From an uncultured Eubacteriales bacterium (GTDB lineage Bacteria; Bacillota; Clostridia; Christensenellales; CAG-138), in assembly GCA_900540495.1 (NCBI GenBank), contig UQGA01000010.1, positions 1 to 64,000 on the forward strand: 64,000 bases of DNA, read 5' to 3'. The notes beneath the pieces were generated by a model, which did no database searches, was not told where the DNA came from, and saw nothing but the letters and a program-made list of their open reading frames with translations. The position numbers and the translations under genes are program-made. Below, in pieces: positions 8,067 to 17,208 of this stretch (position 1 is its first letter; each line of letters opens with the position of its first letter).

Positions 8067-9221
8067 TCAAACGCCGGGCGGCAGGCCCAAATAGCCCCTG
8101 AAAATCGCGTGCAAAATGTCCAAAATTCCAAAGGCAGGCACATCGGACGCCGGATACAGCGCCGCTTCGGCGAGCAGGACGCCCTCTGCGTTATAGTAGC
8201 TTACCTTTCCCACCGCGGTATCAGCCGCCAGGGGAGCCGGGAGCAACGCCGGCGCCTCCGTTTTCGCCTCCGGCAGAGCCTCCGACCGCGGCAACAACAG
8301 CGAGATTTCCTCCCGAACGACCAGATCGATCGTTCGTACCGTACCATCATCCACGGGCACATCCCTTGCTACGGTATCGCCGGTGCGCAAAAGCGTCTCC
8401 ACGCGATAGGCGGCAAACCCGAAGTCGAGCATCGCGGAAGCGGCAGACGCGCGCGTGGAAGGATCTCCGGCGCCGAGCACCACGGCAATGAACGTCGTAC
8501 CGGACCGGACGGCGGCGAACACGCCGCAATATCCATCCGTCGAGGAAGAGCCGGTCAGCAGGCCAACGCATCCGGCATAGGTGCGCACAAGCTGGTTGGC
8601 GCTCACCAGCTCCGTCTCGCGTCCGTCCGCATGCACCAGCCGCTCAAAATACAGGCCGCTATAGCGCAGGAAAGTTTCGCTGCCGACAGCAGCAGCGCCG
8701 AGCGTAGCCACATCGCGGGCGGACAGGACCAGCGAAGAGCCGAGCGCATCCGATACCGCACAGTCGAGGCCCAGCCTCTGCAAGGTAGCGTTGATATTTT
8801 CAACGAACACGCTCTCCGAACCGAAGGCGCCCTCCCCCAGCGTCATAATCGCATCCCCCGCAGAGATCATGACGGCGGCTTTCATCAGCTCGGCGGCAGC
8901 CATCTGTTCGCCGCTTTCCAAAAACGCCGTCGGGCCGCCGATCCCGGCCGCCCGCGCGCTGACGTGCATCGTTGCGCCGCCATCGATCGCGCCGTTGTCA
9001 AAAGCGTCCGCAAGCGTCAGCAGCGCCGGCAGGCGCGCCAGGCCGGCCACCTGCATGGGTTCGTCGGCGTTTCCCTCGCACAGCACGGCGGCGCCCGTAC
9101 CATCGGTCAGCACTGCCGCTGCGACGCCTTCCGGCATCGTCCATGCCACCTCCGCGCGCGCGCCGATCGCCGGCAGGCACATCAGCAACGCGATAAGGAC
9201 AGGCAACACCCGTCTGCGCAT
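8067..9221 (-). CDS. DacF-like D,D-carboxypeptidase homologue, motifs lost
   Basis: Position (after pnp, in the spo0A-deoB-pnp-dacF order) and fold point to the S11 penicillin-binding protein family, here 384 residues with an N-terminal signal peptide (residues 1-23, ending AIGARA) and a C-terminal beta-rich domain. All three active-site motifs are altered: Gly60-Leu-Ala-Arg63 stands where SxxK is expected, Ser120-Ala-Gly122 where SxN is expected, and Leu222-Thr-Gly224 where KTG is expected. The surrounding sequence (GNADEP, SSSTDGYC) still aligns. I infer a secreted or membrane-attached non-enzymatic peptidoglycan-binding relic. The ribosome site GGAAGGGGG is strong and the frame is intact, so it is probably expressed. 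Confidence 0.8.
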   Translation of the reverse strand: MRRRVLPVLIALLMCLPAIGARAEVAWTMPEGVAAAVLTDGTGAAVLCEGNADEPMQVAGLARLPALLTLADAFDNGAIDGGATMHVSARAAGIGGPTAFLESGEQMAAAELMKAAVMISAGDAIMTLGEGAFGSESVFVENINATLQRLGLDCAVSDALGSSLVLSARDVATLGAAAVGSETFLRYSGLYFERLVHADGRETELVSANQLVRTYAGCVGLLTGSSSTDGYCGVFAAVRSGTTFIAVVLGAGDPSTRASAASAMLDFGFAAYRVETLLRTGDTVARDVPVDDGTVRTIDLVVREEISLLLPRSEALPEAKTEAPALLPAPLAADTAVGKVSYYNAEGVLLAEAALYPASDVPAFGILDILHAIFRGYLGLPPGV

Positions 9222-9287
9222 AGAAAAACCCCCTTCCAGACACCAGTATATGTCGGGAAGGGGGGAAAGATGCGCGGTGCGCGGCGA

Positions 9288-10115
9288 TCAGAATACGCGC
9301 TCGATAACCGTGTCTACGAGCCGTTCAAGCTGCCGGGATGCAGCGGCTGCCGTTGCCTGCACCTCTTCATGGGCCAAGGGTTGATCGAGAATCCCGGCGG
9401 CCATGTTTGTAATCAAGGATAGGCCCAGCACGCGCATGCCGCAGTGCGTGGCGGCGATGGCCTCAGGCACGGTCGACATGCCGACAGCATCCGCGCCGAG
9501 CAGGCGCGCCATGCGAATCTCCGCAGGCGTCTCAAAGCAGGGGCCAGTAAACATCATATAAACGCCTTCCGCGAGCGGCACGCCCGCCTCCTCGGCCGCC
9601 GCATGCAGCCGTTTGCGCAGTTCCCTGTCATAAACGTTGCTCTGGTCCGGAAAACGGGGGCCAAATCGCCCGTCATTTGGGCCGATGAGCGGGTTCACGT
9701 GCGCATAGTTGATATGGTCGCTGATGACCATGAGCGTGCCGGGCGAAAAGGACAGATTGACTCCGCCCGCCGCGTTGGTCAGCAGGAGCTTGTCCACGCC
9801 GAGCCGCCGCATCGCACGCACGCCGAGTGCGAGCCTCGCCGCCGGATGGCCTTCATAGTAATGAAAACGGCCCTGCATTACCAGCACGGTTCTTCCGGCA
9901 TGCCGCCCTACGACAAAGCGGCCGGCATGCCCTGCCACGCCGCACACGGGGAATCCCGGGATCTCCTCATACGGCACGGCCCCGATCGGCTCCAGCCGCG
10001 CCGCATAGGCGCCAAGCCCGGAGCCGAGGATCAGGCCAACGTCGCATGCCTCTCCGCACAGCGGTCTGAGCCGTTCCACCGCCGCGTCGAGCACCGCATC
10101 GGGGCAGATGTCCAT
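9288..10115 (-). CDS. purine nucleoside phosphorylase (trimeric type)
   Basis: Cleaves inosine, guanosine and deoxy forms with phosphate, giving the base and (deoxy)ribose 1-phosphate, which the deoB product then isomerises. Motifs: the phosphate loop GLILGSGLGAY, MQGRFHYYEGHPA, LLTNAAGGVN, and the substrate region VGMSTVPEAIAA. The start is MDICPD at 10115 (275 residues), 2 bases after the deoB stop, with GGGAGG 6 bases upstream. The longer open frame lies inside deoB. It is co-transcribed with deoB for nucleoside salvage. Confidence 0.95.
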   Translation of the reverse strand: MDICPDAVLDAAVERLRPLCGEACDVGLILGSGLGAYAARLEPIGAVPYEEIPGFPVCGVAGHAGRFVVGRHAGRTVLVMQGRFHYYEGHPAARLALGVRAMRRLGVDKLLLTNAAGGVNLSFSPGTLMVISDHINYAHVNPLIGPNDGRFGPRFPDQSNVYDRELRKRLHAAAEEAGVPLAEGVYMMFTGPCFETPAEIRMARLLGADAVGMSTVPEAIAATHCGMRVLGLSLITNMAAGILDQPLAHEEVQATAAAASRQLERLVDTVIERVF

Positions 10116-10117
10116 GG

Positions 10118-11293
10118 TCAAACCTCCCAAATATCGTTGAGAAACGAGTTGCCAACGCGCCACCGGTTGCCGGTCAGGTATTCATAGACCGTCGCGCCAA
10201 TATCGGCAAATGTGTCGCGCGTGCCGAGGTTGACCCCGGATCGGACATGCGGGCCGGCAACGACGAGCGGGATATACTCGCGCGTGTGATCGGTCCCCGG
10301 CGTGGTGGGATCGCATCCGTGGTCGGCCGTAACCATCAGGATGTCGTTCTCACGCAGAGCGCCAAGCATGGCAGGCAGGGCCCTGTCGAACGCCTCAAGC
10401 GCTGCCGCATAGCCCTCCACATCGTTGCGATGGCCATAGAGCATATCGAAATCGACAAGATTCACAAAGATGAACGCGCCCTCACCCGACTCGATAAACC
10501 GCTGTGTGGCGGCAATTCCATCCGGATTATTGCGCGTATGATCGACCATGGTCACTCCGCGATGACAAAAGATGTCCTCGATTTTACCAATGCCGACGAC
10601 TGGGAAGCCGGCGCCGTCCAGCGCGTCGAGAATCGTATCGGAGAACGGCGGCAGCGCATAGTCGCGCCGACGCTCCGTGCGCTGATACGCGCCTGAGCTG
10701 CCGATGAAGGGCCGGGCGATCACGCGCCCCACGAGGTTGTCGCCGGTAAGTAGGCTGCGCGCGGTCTCGCAGATCTGATAGAGTTGTTCGACGGGGATAA
10801 CCTGCTCATGCGCCGCAATTTGAAACACGCTGTCTGCCGAGGTGTACACGATGGGAAACCCCGTGCGCACATGCTCGTCGCCCAAGCGTTGAATGATCTC
10901 CGTACCGCTTGCCACGCAATTCCCCAGCGTGCCGCGGCCAATGGCCTGTTCAAAGCGGTGCATCAGCTCCGCCGGGAACCCGTTGGGATAGGTGCGGAAC
11001 GGCTTGTCCAGCGGCAGGCCGGCCATCTCCCAGTGACCGCAGGTGGTATCCTTGGCAAGCGTGTGCTCAGCGCAGCGGCCAAACGCGCCAGCGGGGGCCG
11101 CTGCAACATCGGGCAACGTACTGCCCTCAATGTTGGCAAGGCCCAGTCGGTACAGGTTCGGCAATGCCAGGCGGCCACGCACCCGCCGGATGTTTCCAAG
11201 GGTATTGGCGCCCTCGTCGCCGAAAGCCGCCGCATCCGGCAGCGCGCCGATACCGGCGCTGTCAAGGACAATCAGAATCGCTCGTTTTTGCAT
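10118..11293 (-). CDS. deoB: phosphopentomutase
   Basis: Interconverts (deoxy)ribose 1-phosphate and 5-phosphate, linking nucleoside breakdown to the pentose pathway. The 391-residue alkaline-phosphatase-superfamily protein has the metal-binding start LIVLDSAGIGALPDA, the cap domain insertion, and the second metal cluster VTADHGCDPTTPGTDHTREYIP. The ribosome site GGAAGGAGC precedes ATG 11293. A separate promoter lies over the end of the SpoIIM-like gene, so deoB-pnp can be expressed apart from the sporulation genes upstream. Confidence 0.97.
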   Translation of the reverse strand: MQKRAILIVLDSAGIGALPDAAAFGDEGANTLGNIRRVRGRLALPNLYRLGLANIEGSTLPDVAAAPAGAFGRCAEHTLAKDTTCGHWEMAGLPLDKPFRTYPNGFPAELMHRFEQAIGRGTLGNCVASGTEIIQRLGDEHVRTGFPIVYTSADSVFQIAAHEQVIPVEQLYQICETARSLLTGDNLVGRVIARPFIGSSGAYQRTERRRDYALPPFSDTILDALDGAGFPVVGIGKIEDIFCHRGVTMVDHTRNNPDGIAATQRFIESGEGAFIFVNLVDFDMLYGHRNDVEGYAAALEAFDRALPAMLGALRENDILMVTADHGCDPTTPGTDHTREYIPLVVAGPHVRSGVNLGTRDTFADIGATVYEYLTGNRWRVGNSFLNDIWEV

Positions 11294-11344
11294 GACGGTT
11301 TGCTCCTTCCAGGGCGCAGATGCCCGCCCATTGTTTCCTCTACC

Positions 11345-11373
11345 AGTTTATCATCGGGAGAAAACGCCGTCAA
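11345..11373 (-). promoter_or_regulatory. promoter of deoB-pnp
   Basis: TTGACG (11368-11373), 17 bases, TAAACT (11345-11350) on the minus strand, with the -35 overlapping the last codons of the SpoIIM-like gene. Start predicted near 11338. Confidence 0.6.
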
Positions 11374-11960
11374 TGCGCAAGCAGATATAACAACAGGGGC
11401 AAAAGCGCCGCTTCCAGGATGGCGACGAGCAGGAGAGACGTGGAAAGTTGAAGCCCCTGCGCAAGATACCCGCCGGTCGATCCCGTCCGCCGCACGTCAT
11501 GCGCCCTTGTCCTCCTGCGCAGGCTCCGGATGGCGAATGCCGCAAGGCGCAACGAAGCCAGCAGCAACGGGATCTGCGTGGCAACCAGCAAAAGCCAGAG
11601 CAGCGGACTTTCCGCCAGCGTACAGAGCGCCGCGGCCGCTCCTGCGACGAACCCGCGCAGCGCCACGCAAAGCATCCAAAGCGGCACCGTCCAGCGCTGG
11701 AGCCCCGCGAACAGAATGGCGCAAATCCATGCCATCTCCGACGGGATGGCAAACCCCATCACAAGCAGCAGCTGCGGGACGGTCGGCCCGGCGACCAGTT
11801 CCCGGGCCGCGTCAAGCATCCCGGCGCTCAGCAGCGGCAGGCAGGCGGCATGGCCGCAGGCAGCACCGAGCGCAATCAAAAAGAAAAAGGCGACGCAGGC
11901 CGGCAGGTTTTCCCGCCAGAACTGCGCCGCCCTCTGTTGTAGCAGTCCGAACACCCGCAT
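11370..11960 (-). CDS. SpoIIM-like membrane protein
   Basis: A 196-residue protein with four or five hydrophobic segments and a short basic N-terminus, lying between spo0A and deoB. In Bacillus the spoIIM gene lies a short way upstream of drm (deoB), and the size, topology and Arg-Gly-Phe motif after a membrane segment (VALRGFVAGAAAAL) fit the SpoIIM/DUF95 family. SpoIIM works with SpoIID and SpoIIP in septal peptidoglycan thinning during engulfment. Sequence similarity judged by eye is modest, so the call rests partly on position. Confidence 0.6.
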   Translation of the reverse strand: MRVFGLLQQRAAQFWRENLPACVAFFFLIALGAACGHAACLPLLSAGMLDAARELVAGPTVPQLLLVMGFAIPSEMAWICAILFAGLQRWTVPLWMLCVALRGFVAGAAAALCTLAESPLLWLLLVATQIPLLLASLRLAAFAIRSLRRRTRAHDVRRTGSTGGYLAQGLQLSTSLLLVAILEAALLPLLLYLLAH

Positions 11961-12008
11961 ATTGAAGCGTATGCGAGCTTGTACGAGCTTATGCGCGGCG
12001 GCTTGGTA

Positions 12009-12794
12009 TCAGGTCAGTCGAAGAAAGCTCTGTGTGGGCTTCAGGCGCACATGTTCGGCCATACAGGCAATGAACTCCGCATTGCCCGGCTTGCCGCGCT
12101 GGGCGTTGACCGTATAGCCAAAGCGCGCGTGAATCGCATTGAGGTTCCCGCGCGCCCATGCGTATTCGATGGAACCGCGAATTGCATGTTCCACCACGCG
12201 GCTGTGGCAGCCATAGGCCTCCGCAATCCGCGGATAGATGTCCAGCGTAATACGGATGGCAGCCGGATGATCGGCTTCCGCATAGAGGCGGATGGCGTCC
12301 CGCAGCATGTAATATCCGCGATGGTGCGCCGGAATGCCGATTTCGAGCAGTTCTCCCGTAATGCGTCGTTCAAGGATAGCCGCGCTGCCGAAAGCGATGG
12401 ACAGTCCGCGCGGCCGCTCGCTCTGTGTGGCCTCCTGCAGCACGCGCAGCACCAGCAGTTCCGGCAAATACGGCTTAACAAAACAGCGCACCGCATCGTC
12501 CGCCCACGGTGCCAGCAGCCGGTCCTCCGAATACGGCGTAATCAGAAACAGGAGCGGTCGCCGCTGCTCCGGCAGCCTCTGAATCGCTTCGAGCACCGGC
12601 TCGCCGTGCGCGCCGCGGAACATTATCTCCAGTACGAGAATGTCCACGCACCCCTGCGCCAGCAGGCGAAGCACTTCGTCTCCATCGCCGGCCGGCGGCA
12701 AAACCTCGATCTCCTCCAGCCCGCGAAACGCCCCGGAAAGCAGTTCCTGTTCCCGGGCAGATGCAAGCGCAAGCAATAGCCTCTGTTTTCCCAT
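12009..12794 (-). CDS. spo0A: Spo0A homologue with altered receiver domain
   Basis: Master regulator of sporulation entry. The C-terminal effector domain is well kept (IGIPAHHRGYYMLRDAI, SRVVEHAIRGSIEYAWARGN, FGYTVNAQRGKPGNAEFIA), which fixes the identity. The N-terminal receiver (1-120) is not standard. The acidic pocket Asp10-Asp11-Asn12 of Bacillus Spo0A is Leu-Ala-Ser here, and the phosphorylated Asp56 is Glu56 (ILVLEIM). The switch Thr (FLITPYSED) and Lys (CFVKPY) are kept. It therefore cannot be phosphorylated in the usual way, and Glu may mimic the active state. Length 261 matches Spo0A. The ribosome site AGGGGGAT (12803-12810) is strong, and spoIVB lies just upstream as in Bacillus. 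Confidence 0.93.
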   Translation of the reverse strand: MGKQRLLLALASAREQELLSGAFRGLEEIEVLPPAGDGDEVLRLLAQGCVDILVLEIMFRGAHGEPVLEAIQRLPEQRRPLLFLITPYSEDRLLAPWADDAVRCFVKPYLPELLVLRVLQEATQSERPRGLSIAFGSAAILERRITGELLEIGIPAHHRGYYMLRDAIRLYAEADHPAAIRITLDIYPRIAEAYGCHSRVVEHAIRGSIEYAWARGNLNAIHARFGYTVNAQRGKPGNAEFIACMAEHVRLKPTQSFLRLT

Positions 12795-12829
12795 TCACGC
12801 ATATCCCCCTGCGATCTCTATGCCGGCGA

Positions 12830-14074
12830 TCAGGAAGCGTGCATCTCGATCTGCCGGTACATCCACTCGGCATAGACACAATACCCTTTCGCCGGATCGT
12901 TGACGAATACATGGGTGACCACGCCGATCAATTTCCCATCCTGTAGAATCGGACTTCCGCTCATGCCTTGCACAATTCCACCGGTCTGCTCAAGCAGCGC
13001 TTCGTCCGTTACCTCGACGACCATGCCCTTGGTCGCGGGCTCCTGCTGCGTGCTGACGCGAACAATGTTGCAGGAAAATGCCTGCACCTCGTCGCCCGAT
13101 ATGGTGGACAGAATCGTCGCCGCCCCTTCGTGCGCCTCATAGGCATAGGCGAGCGGCACCGCCCCGTAAGCGCCGTCAAACGGCTCCTGCATCAAACCGT
13201 AGATGCCGTAATCCGTGTTGAGCTGGATGTTGCCAACGGGCGCATCCGTCGTGGAGAATACGCCAAGCAATTCCCCGGGCTCCCCCGCTGTGCCGCGCGT
13301 GATATCCACGATCTCGGCGCGGACAAGCCGGCCCTCCCGCACGGTCAGCGTGGAATGCGTGTCCACATCGGATATGGCATGGCCGAGGGCGGCAAACCAG
13401 CCCGTGTCGGTATCGTAAAAGGACAGCGTTCCCACCCCGGCAGTGCTGTCGCGCACCCAGAGCCCAAGCCGGTATTCCCCCGCATCGGCGTCGAGTGCCG
13501 GGCGGACCGTGACAGGGATCTCGCGTCCTTCGCGTTCCACCACGAGCGGAACATCATCCGCATGATCTGCGCATAATTCGGCAAGATGCGCCGTATCGCG
13601 CAACTGCTCTCCGCAAACCTGAACGATTACGTCCCCCGGTTGCAGACCGGCCGCAGAACCCGGGCTGACTGCGCCGACGGCAGTGCGCACGGAGCCAAGG
13701 CCCACCACAAGCACGCCGCGCGTATACAGCGTGATACCAACGGCGCAGCCGCCGGGCGTCAGATATGTCTCATCGGTGCGCACGACCTGCACCGTGCGCA
13801 ACGGAATGACGCCGAGGAAGCGAAAAGTATACGCCTCGCCATCCTCCAGCACATCGGAAAGGCGCTCCGCCTGCTGCACATCCACAGCGGCAACCCCCTC
13901 GCCGCCAGCATCATCGAACAGCGAGCCTACACGGCCGCTTTCGTCGGTCAGGTACAGCGTGTCCGGCAACGCACGAATCTGCACCATCTGATCGGAGTAG
14001 TTGATCACGAACAGCAGCACGGCGATGCCGAGGCCAAAGAGTTGAGTCAAAATGCGTGAAAACCGTCTGCCCAA
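12830..14074 (-). CDS. spoIVB: SpoIVB sporulation serine peptidase
   Basis: Secreted from the forespore into the intermembrane space, where it cleaves SpoIVFA and so triggers pro-sigma-K processing. The protein has an N-terminal membrane anchor (about residues 15-30), a PDZ domain in the middle (VSPGSAAGLQPGDVIVQVCG), and the S55 peptidase domain with catalytic His in ALGHAISD and Ser in QGMSGSPIL. The start is uncertain. GAGGTG is spaced 6 bases before TTG 14074 (LGRRFSR, 414 residues); the open frame reaches a further start at 14131. It sits between recN and spo0A, the standard order. Confidence 0.93.
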   Translation of the reverse strand: MGRRFSRILTQLFGLGIAVLLFVINYSDQMVQIRALPDTLYLTDESGRVGSLFDDAGGEGVAAVDVQQAERLSDVLEDGEAYTFRFLGVIPLRTVQVVRTDETYLTPGGCAVGITLYTRGVLVVGLGSVRTAVGAVSPGSAAGLQPGDVIVQVCGEQLRDTAHLAELCADHADDVPLVVEREGREIPVTVRPALDADAGEYRLGLWVRDSTAGVGTLSFYDTDTGWFAALGHAISDVDTHSTLTVREGRLVRAEIVDITRGTAGEPGELLGVFSTTDAPVGNIQLNTDYGIYGLMQEPFDGAYGAVPLAYAYEAHEGAATILSTISGDEVQAFSCNIVRVSTQQEPATKGMVVEVTDEALLEQTGGIVQGMSGSPILQDGKLIGVVTHVFVNDPAKGYCVYAEWMYRQIEMHAS

Positions 14075-14155
14075 AGCGCGCACCTCAAACAAGGGAGTCC
14101 GCCGCACTTTCGACAAAAATGCGGCTGCCACTATGTTGCGCAGAGCAGTGCTTTG

Positions 14156-15859
14156 CTATGCCGTTTCCATCACGCCGTTCGTGGCCATCCGCGCATCGGA
14201 AAGAAGCTGTTCCGCATGTTGCAGAGCGACCGGATCATCCGGACGACTGCCCATAATGCGGGCAAGTTCGCGGCAGCGGCCCGACTCATCAAGCCGTTCC
14301 AGCATCGAGACGGTTTTCCCATCCATTTCCTGCTTGAACACATGGTACTGCGCCTGTGCGCGCGCAGCGATCTGCGGCAAATGCGTGATGCACAGCACCT
14401 GATGTCCACAGGCGATCTGCCCGAGCTTGCGCCCGACGGCATTGCCGACCTGTCCGCTGATGCCGGTATCGATCTCGTCAAACACCATCGTATCGATGCC
14501 GTCGCTATCCGACAGGACGCGCTTGAACGCAAGCATGACGCGCGAAAGCTCGCCGCCGGAGGCCACGCGCGCAAGCGGCTTGAGCGGTTCGCCGCGGTTG
14601 GCGGAGAGCAGAAACTCCGCCTCATCCACGCCGCGCGCCGAGGGTGCCTCTCCGCTCAGGCGGGAGAATTGCACGTCAAACTGCGCGTGCGGCATGCCAA
14701 GATCGGCCAGTTCCGGCAACAGCAGCCCTGAAAGCCGGGCCGCAGCATCCCGGCGCGCATCGGACAGGCGGGCGGCCAAAGCGTCGTACGCCTGCAATGC
14801 GGTTTCATAGGCCTGCAACAGCGATTCGCGGCGCTGCTCCGACATTTCAAGCGCCTCACGCTCCTCGCCGATGGCGGCTCGGTAGCGAAGGATTTCATCG
14901 ATGTCGGCGCCGTATTTGCGTTTGAGTCGCGCGATTATCTCAAGCCGGTCCTCGATGCGGTTCAGTTCCTCCGGATCATAAGAAAAGGCCGAGCGCAGGT
15001 CGCGCAGCGCATAGGCAATATCTTCGACGGTATAGTATTCATCCCGAAGCCTGTCCGCAACGGCGGCATAATCCGCATGGTACTGCGCCACGCCAGCCAT
15101 GGCGCGCATGGCTTCCGACAGGGGCCCGAGTGCTCCCGCGTCACCGGAAAGGGCGGAAGCACTTGTTTCGAGCGCATCCATGACCGTCTGTGCGTTCTGT
15201 TGCAGTCGGCGCTGTTCCAGCAGCGGCTCTTCCTCGCCGCTGTTAAGCCGTGCGCCATCAATTTCGCGGATCTGATAGTCCAGCAGCTCCAGGCGGCGCG
15301 CACGTTCGCGCTCGTCCATATCCGCCTCGCGCAACGCCTTTTGCGCGCGCTGCGCCTCCGCATACCGCTCCGCCAGCGCGGACAGCAGCGGCGCGGTTTC
15401 TGTGGCGGCAAACCGGTCCAGCAGCGGCAGATGCCGACGCACGTCAAGCAACGACTGGTGCTCGTGCTGCCCATGGATATCGACGAGCAAATCGCCGACC
15501 TGCTTAAGCGCCGCCGTGGAGACCAGCGTGCCGTTGATGCGGCAGGCGTTTTTCCCGGCGGTGGAAAGCTCGCGGGACAGCACGATTTCGTCCTCCTCCG
15601 CCTCCAGCGCCAGCTCCTCCAACGCGCGGCGTACAGGCGCATCCGCCGCGAGCGAAAACGTCGCTTCGGCGGCAGCCTTTTGCGCGCCGGTGCGAATCAG
15701 TTCCCGGCTTGCGCGCTCTCCCAGCACAAAGTTAAGCGCCTCGATGATAATGGATTTTCCGGCGCCCGTTTCGCCAGTGAGCACGGAAAACCCATCGTCA
15801 AAAGTAACAGTCAGTTGTTCGATCAGCGCGATATCCCTGATCCTGAGCGTCCGCAACAT
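14156..15859 (-). CDS. recN: DNA repair protein RecN
   Basis: SMC-like ATPase that gathers broken DNA ends in double-strand break repair. The 567 residues show Walker A TGETGAGKS near residue 30, a central coiled coil (about 160-360), the ABC signature ASGGELSRVMLAFK, and Walker B TMVFDEIDTGISG. The length is typical (550-580). The gene lies 12 bases after argR and before spoIVB, the order seen across Bacillota. Confidence 0.97.
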   Translation of the reverse strand: MLRTLRIRDIALIEQLTVTFDDGFSVLTGETGAGKSIIIEALNFVLGERASRELIRTGAQKAAAEATFSLAADAPVRRALEELALEAEEDEIVLSRELSTAGKNACRINGTLVSTAALKQVGDLLVDIHGQHEHQSLLDVRRHLPLLDRFAATETAPLLSALAERYAEAQRAQKALREADMDERERARRLELLDYQIREIDGARLNSGEEEPLLEQRRLQQNAQTVMDALETSASALSGDAGALGPLSEAMRAMAGVAQYHADYAAVADRLRDEYYTVEDIAYALRDLRSAFSYDPEELNRIEDRLEIIARLKRKYGADIDEILRYRAAIGEEREALEMSEQRRESLLQAYETALQAYDALAARLSDARRDAAARLSGLLLPELADLGMPHAQFDVQFSRLSGEAPSARGVDEAEFLLSANRGEPLKPLARVASGGELSRVMLAFKRVLSDSDGIDTMVFDEIDTGISGQVGNAVGRKLGQIACGHQVLCITHLPQIAARAQAQYHVFKQEMDGKTVSMLERLDESGRCRELARIMGSRPDDPVALQHAEQLLSDARMATNGVMETA

Positions 15860-15871
15860 CGGTATGCCCCG

Positions 15872-16327
15872 CTATTTCATCATTTTCTTAAACTTTCGCA
15901 CCACTTCCTGCGCCGCCCGTTCATCGTGGATGGCAATGAACACGGTGTTATCGCCTGCAATGGTGCCGAGAATTTCGGGCCAGCGAAGTGAATCAATGGC
16001 CTCGCCGGCAGCAGAGGCACTGCCGGTAATGGTTTTGATCACAATCAGATTGCCGGCAGAAGCAACGGACAGGACGCAGTTGGCAAACATCTGAATGAAT
16101 CGCTCCTGCAGATCGGCCTCCGCACGCTCGGCAGTAGCATACTTGTAGCGTCCCTCGGCCGTCAGCACCTTGATCAGTCGCAGCTCCTTGATATCGCGCG
16201 ATATGGTCGCCTGCGTCACAAAAAAGCCGTATTCCCCCAGTGCGCGAACCAATTCCTCCTGCGTCTCAATGTTCTGGGAGGCAATCATCTTTATGATCAT
16301 CTCGTGCCGTTTGGATTTTACCGCCAT
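15872..16327 (-). CDS. argR: arginine repressor ArgR/AhrC
   Basis: Arginine-dependent repressor and activator of arginine biosynthesis and catabolism genes. The 151 residues have the N-terminal winged helix (FFVTQATISRDIKELRL at 33-49) and the C-terminal hexamerisation and arginine-binding domain (GTIAGDNTVFIAIHDERAAQEV). The length matches AhrC (149). It lies 21 bases after nadK and directly before recN, as in B. subtilis. Confidence 0.96.
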   Translation of the reverse strand: MAVKSKRHEMIIKMIASQNIETQEELVRALGEYGFFVTQATISRDIKELRLIKVLTAEGRYKYATAERAEADLQERFIQMFANCVLSVASAGNLIVIKTITGSASAAGEAIDSLRWPEILGTIAGDNTVFIAIHDERAAQEVVRKFKKMMK

Positions 16328-16348
16328 ATCGATCCCCCTAACCCACGA

Positions 16349-17140
16349 TTATGATAGCTTTTCCCGTATCAGACGGAACAGATCGCTCTTCTCAAAGCGG
16401 ATAAAACTGCAAGTACGAGAAGCGCCTGTAATGCGAATGGAATCACCGCTGCACACCTCCCGAATGCGCGACCCGTCCGCAGACACGACGCCGCTGCCGG
16501 AGACGGAAAAATGCACATCCGCATCAGCCGCCGTCACGACGGGTCGGAAGTGAAGCGTGTGCGGGCAGACGGGGGTAACGGCAATGGCGTTGAGCCCATC
16601 GGCAAGAATTGGTCCGCCTGCCGAAAGCGTGTAGGCCGTCGAGCCGGTCGGCGTGGCGGCGATGACGCCATCGCAAAAAACCGTGCCGACCGAAATGCCG
16701 TTGATCTCAATGGCGATCTCCGCCACCCCGGAAAAGGAACTCTTGAAAACAAGCACGTCGTTCAGGCAGTGGAACGGTTCCCCGTCGTTGATCGAACAAC
16801 GGAGCATCATGCGCCGCTCGATCGTATATTCGCCGGCAAGCAGCCGGTCGAGCGCGGCGGGAAAAGTGCTGCGCGCAAGCTCCGACAAAAAGCCGATGCG
16901 GCCGAGGTTGATCCCCAGAAGCGGTACGCCGAGCCTGGATGCGGCATCCGCGTAACGCAACAACGAGCCGTCGCCGCCAACCACCACAAGCGCGTCCAGT
17001 TCAGCACCGCCGGACAGCAACGCCGTCGCATCCGCAATCAGGGTGCAGTGTATACCCCGCTGTGTGGACAGGACGACAAGCTCGTCCCGTATGGCGATAG
17101 CCCCCTGCTTCATGGGATTTACGGCAAAACCGATCTGCAT
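16349..17140 (-). CDS. nadK: NAD kinase
   Basis: Phosphorylates NAD to NADP. Motifs are the diphosphate-binding GGDG (VVVGGDGSLL), the second substrate motif NDVLVF, and TPTGSTAYTLSAGGP. I choose ATG 17140 (263 residues) because AAAGGGACGG lies upstream and MQIGFAVNPMKQGA is a family-like start; the longer frame would include the promoter. In relatives nadK follows tlyA directly. Here about 3.2 kb of foreign-looking DNA intervenes and nadK has its own promoter. Confidence 0.95.
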   Translation of the reverse strand: MQIGFAVNPMKQGAIAIRDELVVLSTQRGIHCTLIADATALLSGGAELDALVVVGGDGSLLRYADAASRLGVPLLGINLGRIGFLSELARSTFPAALDRLLAGEYTIERRMMLRCSINDGEPFHCLNDVLVFKSSFSGVAEIAIEINGISVGTVFCDGVIAATPTGSTAYTLSAGGPILADGLNAIAVTPVCPHTLHFRPVVTAADADVHFSVSGSGVVSADGSRIREVCSGDSIRITGASRTCSFIRFEKSDLFRLIREKLS

Positions 17141-17179
17141 GATCGAAAAACCGTCCCTTTCCTTGCGCTTTTCGTATTC

Positions 17180-17208
17180 AGTATACCGCGGCGTACGGAC
17201 GATTACAA
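17180..17208 (-). promoter_or_regulatory. promoter of nadK-argR-recN
   Basis: TTGTAA (17203-17208), 17 bases, TATACT (17180-17185) on the minus strand, start near 17173 and leader of about 33 bases. It would keep nadK and the genes after it expressed despite the insertion upstream. Confidence 0.65.
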
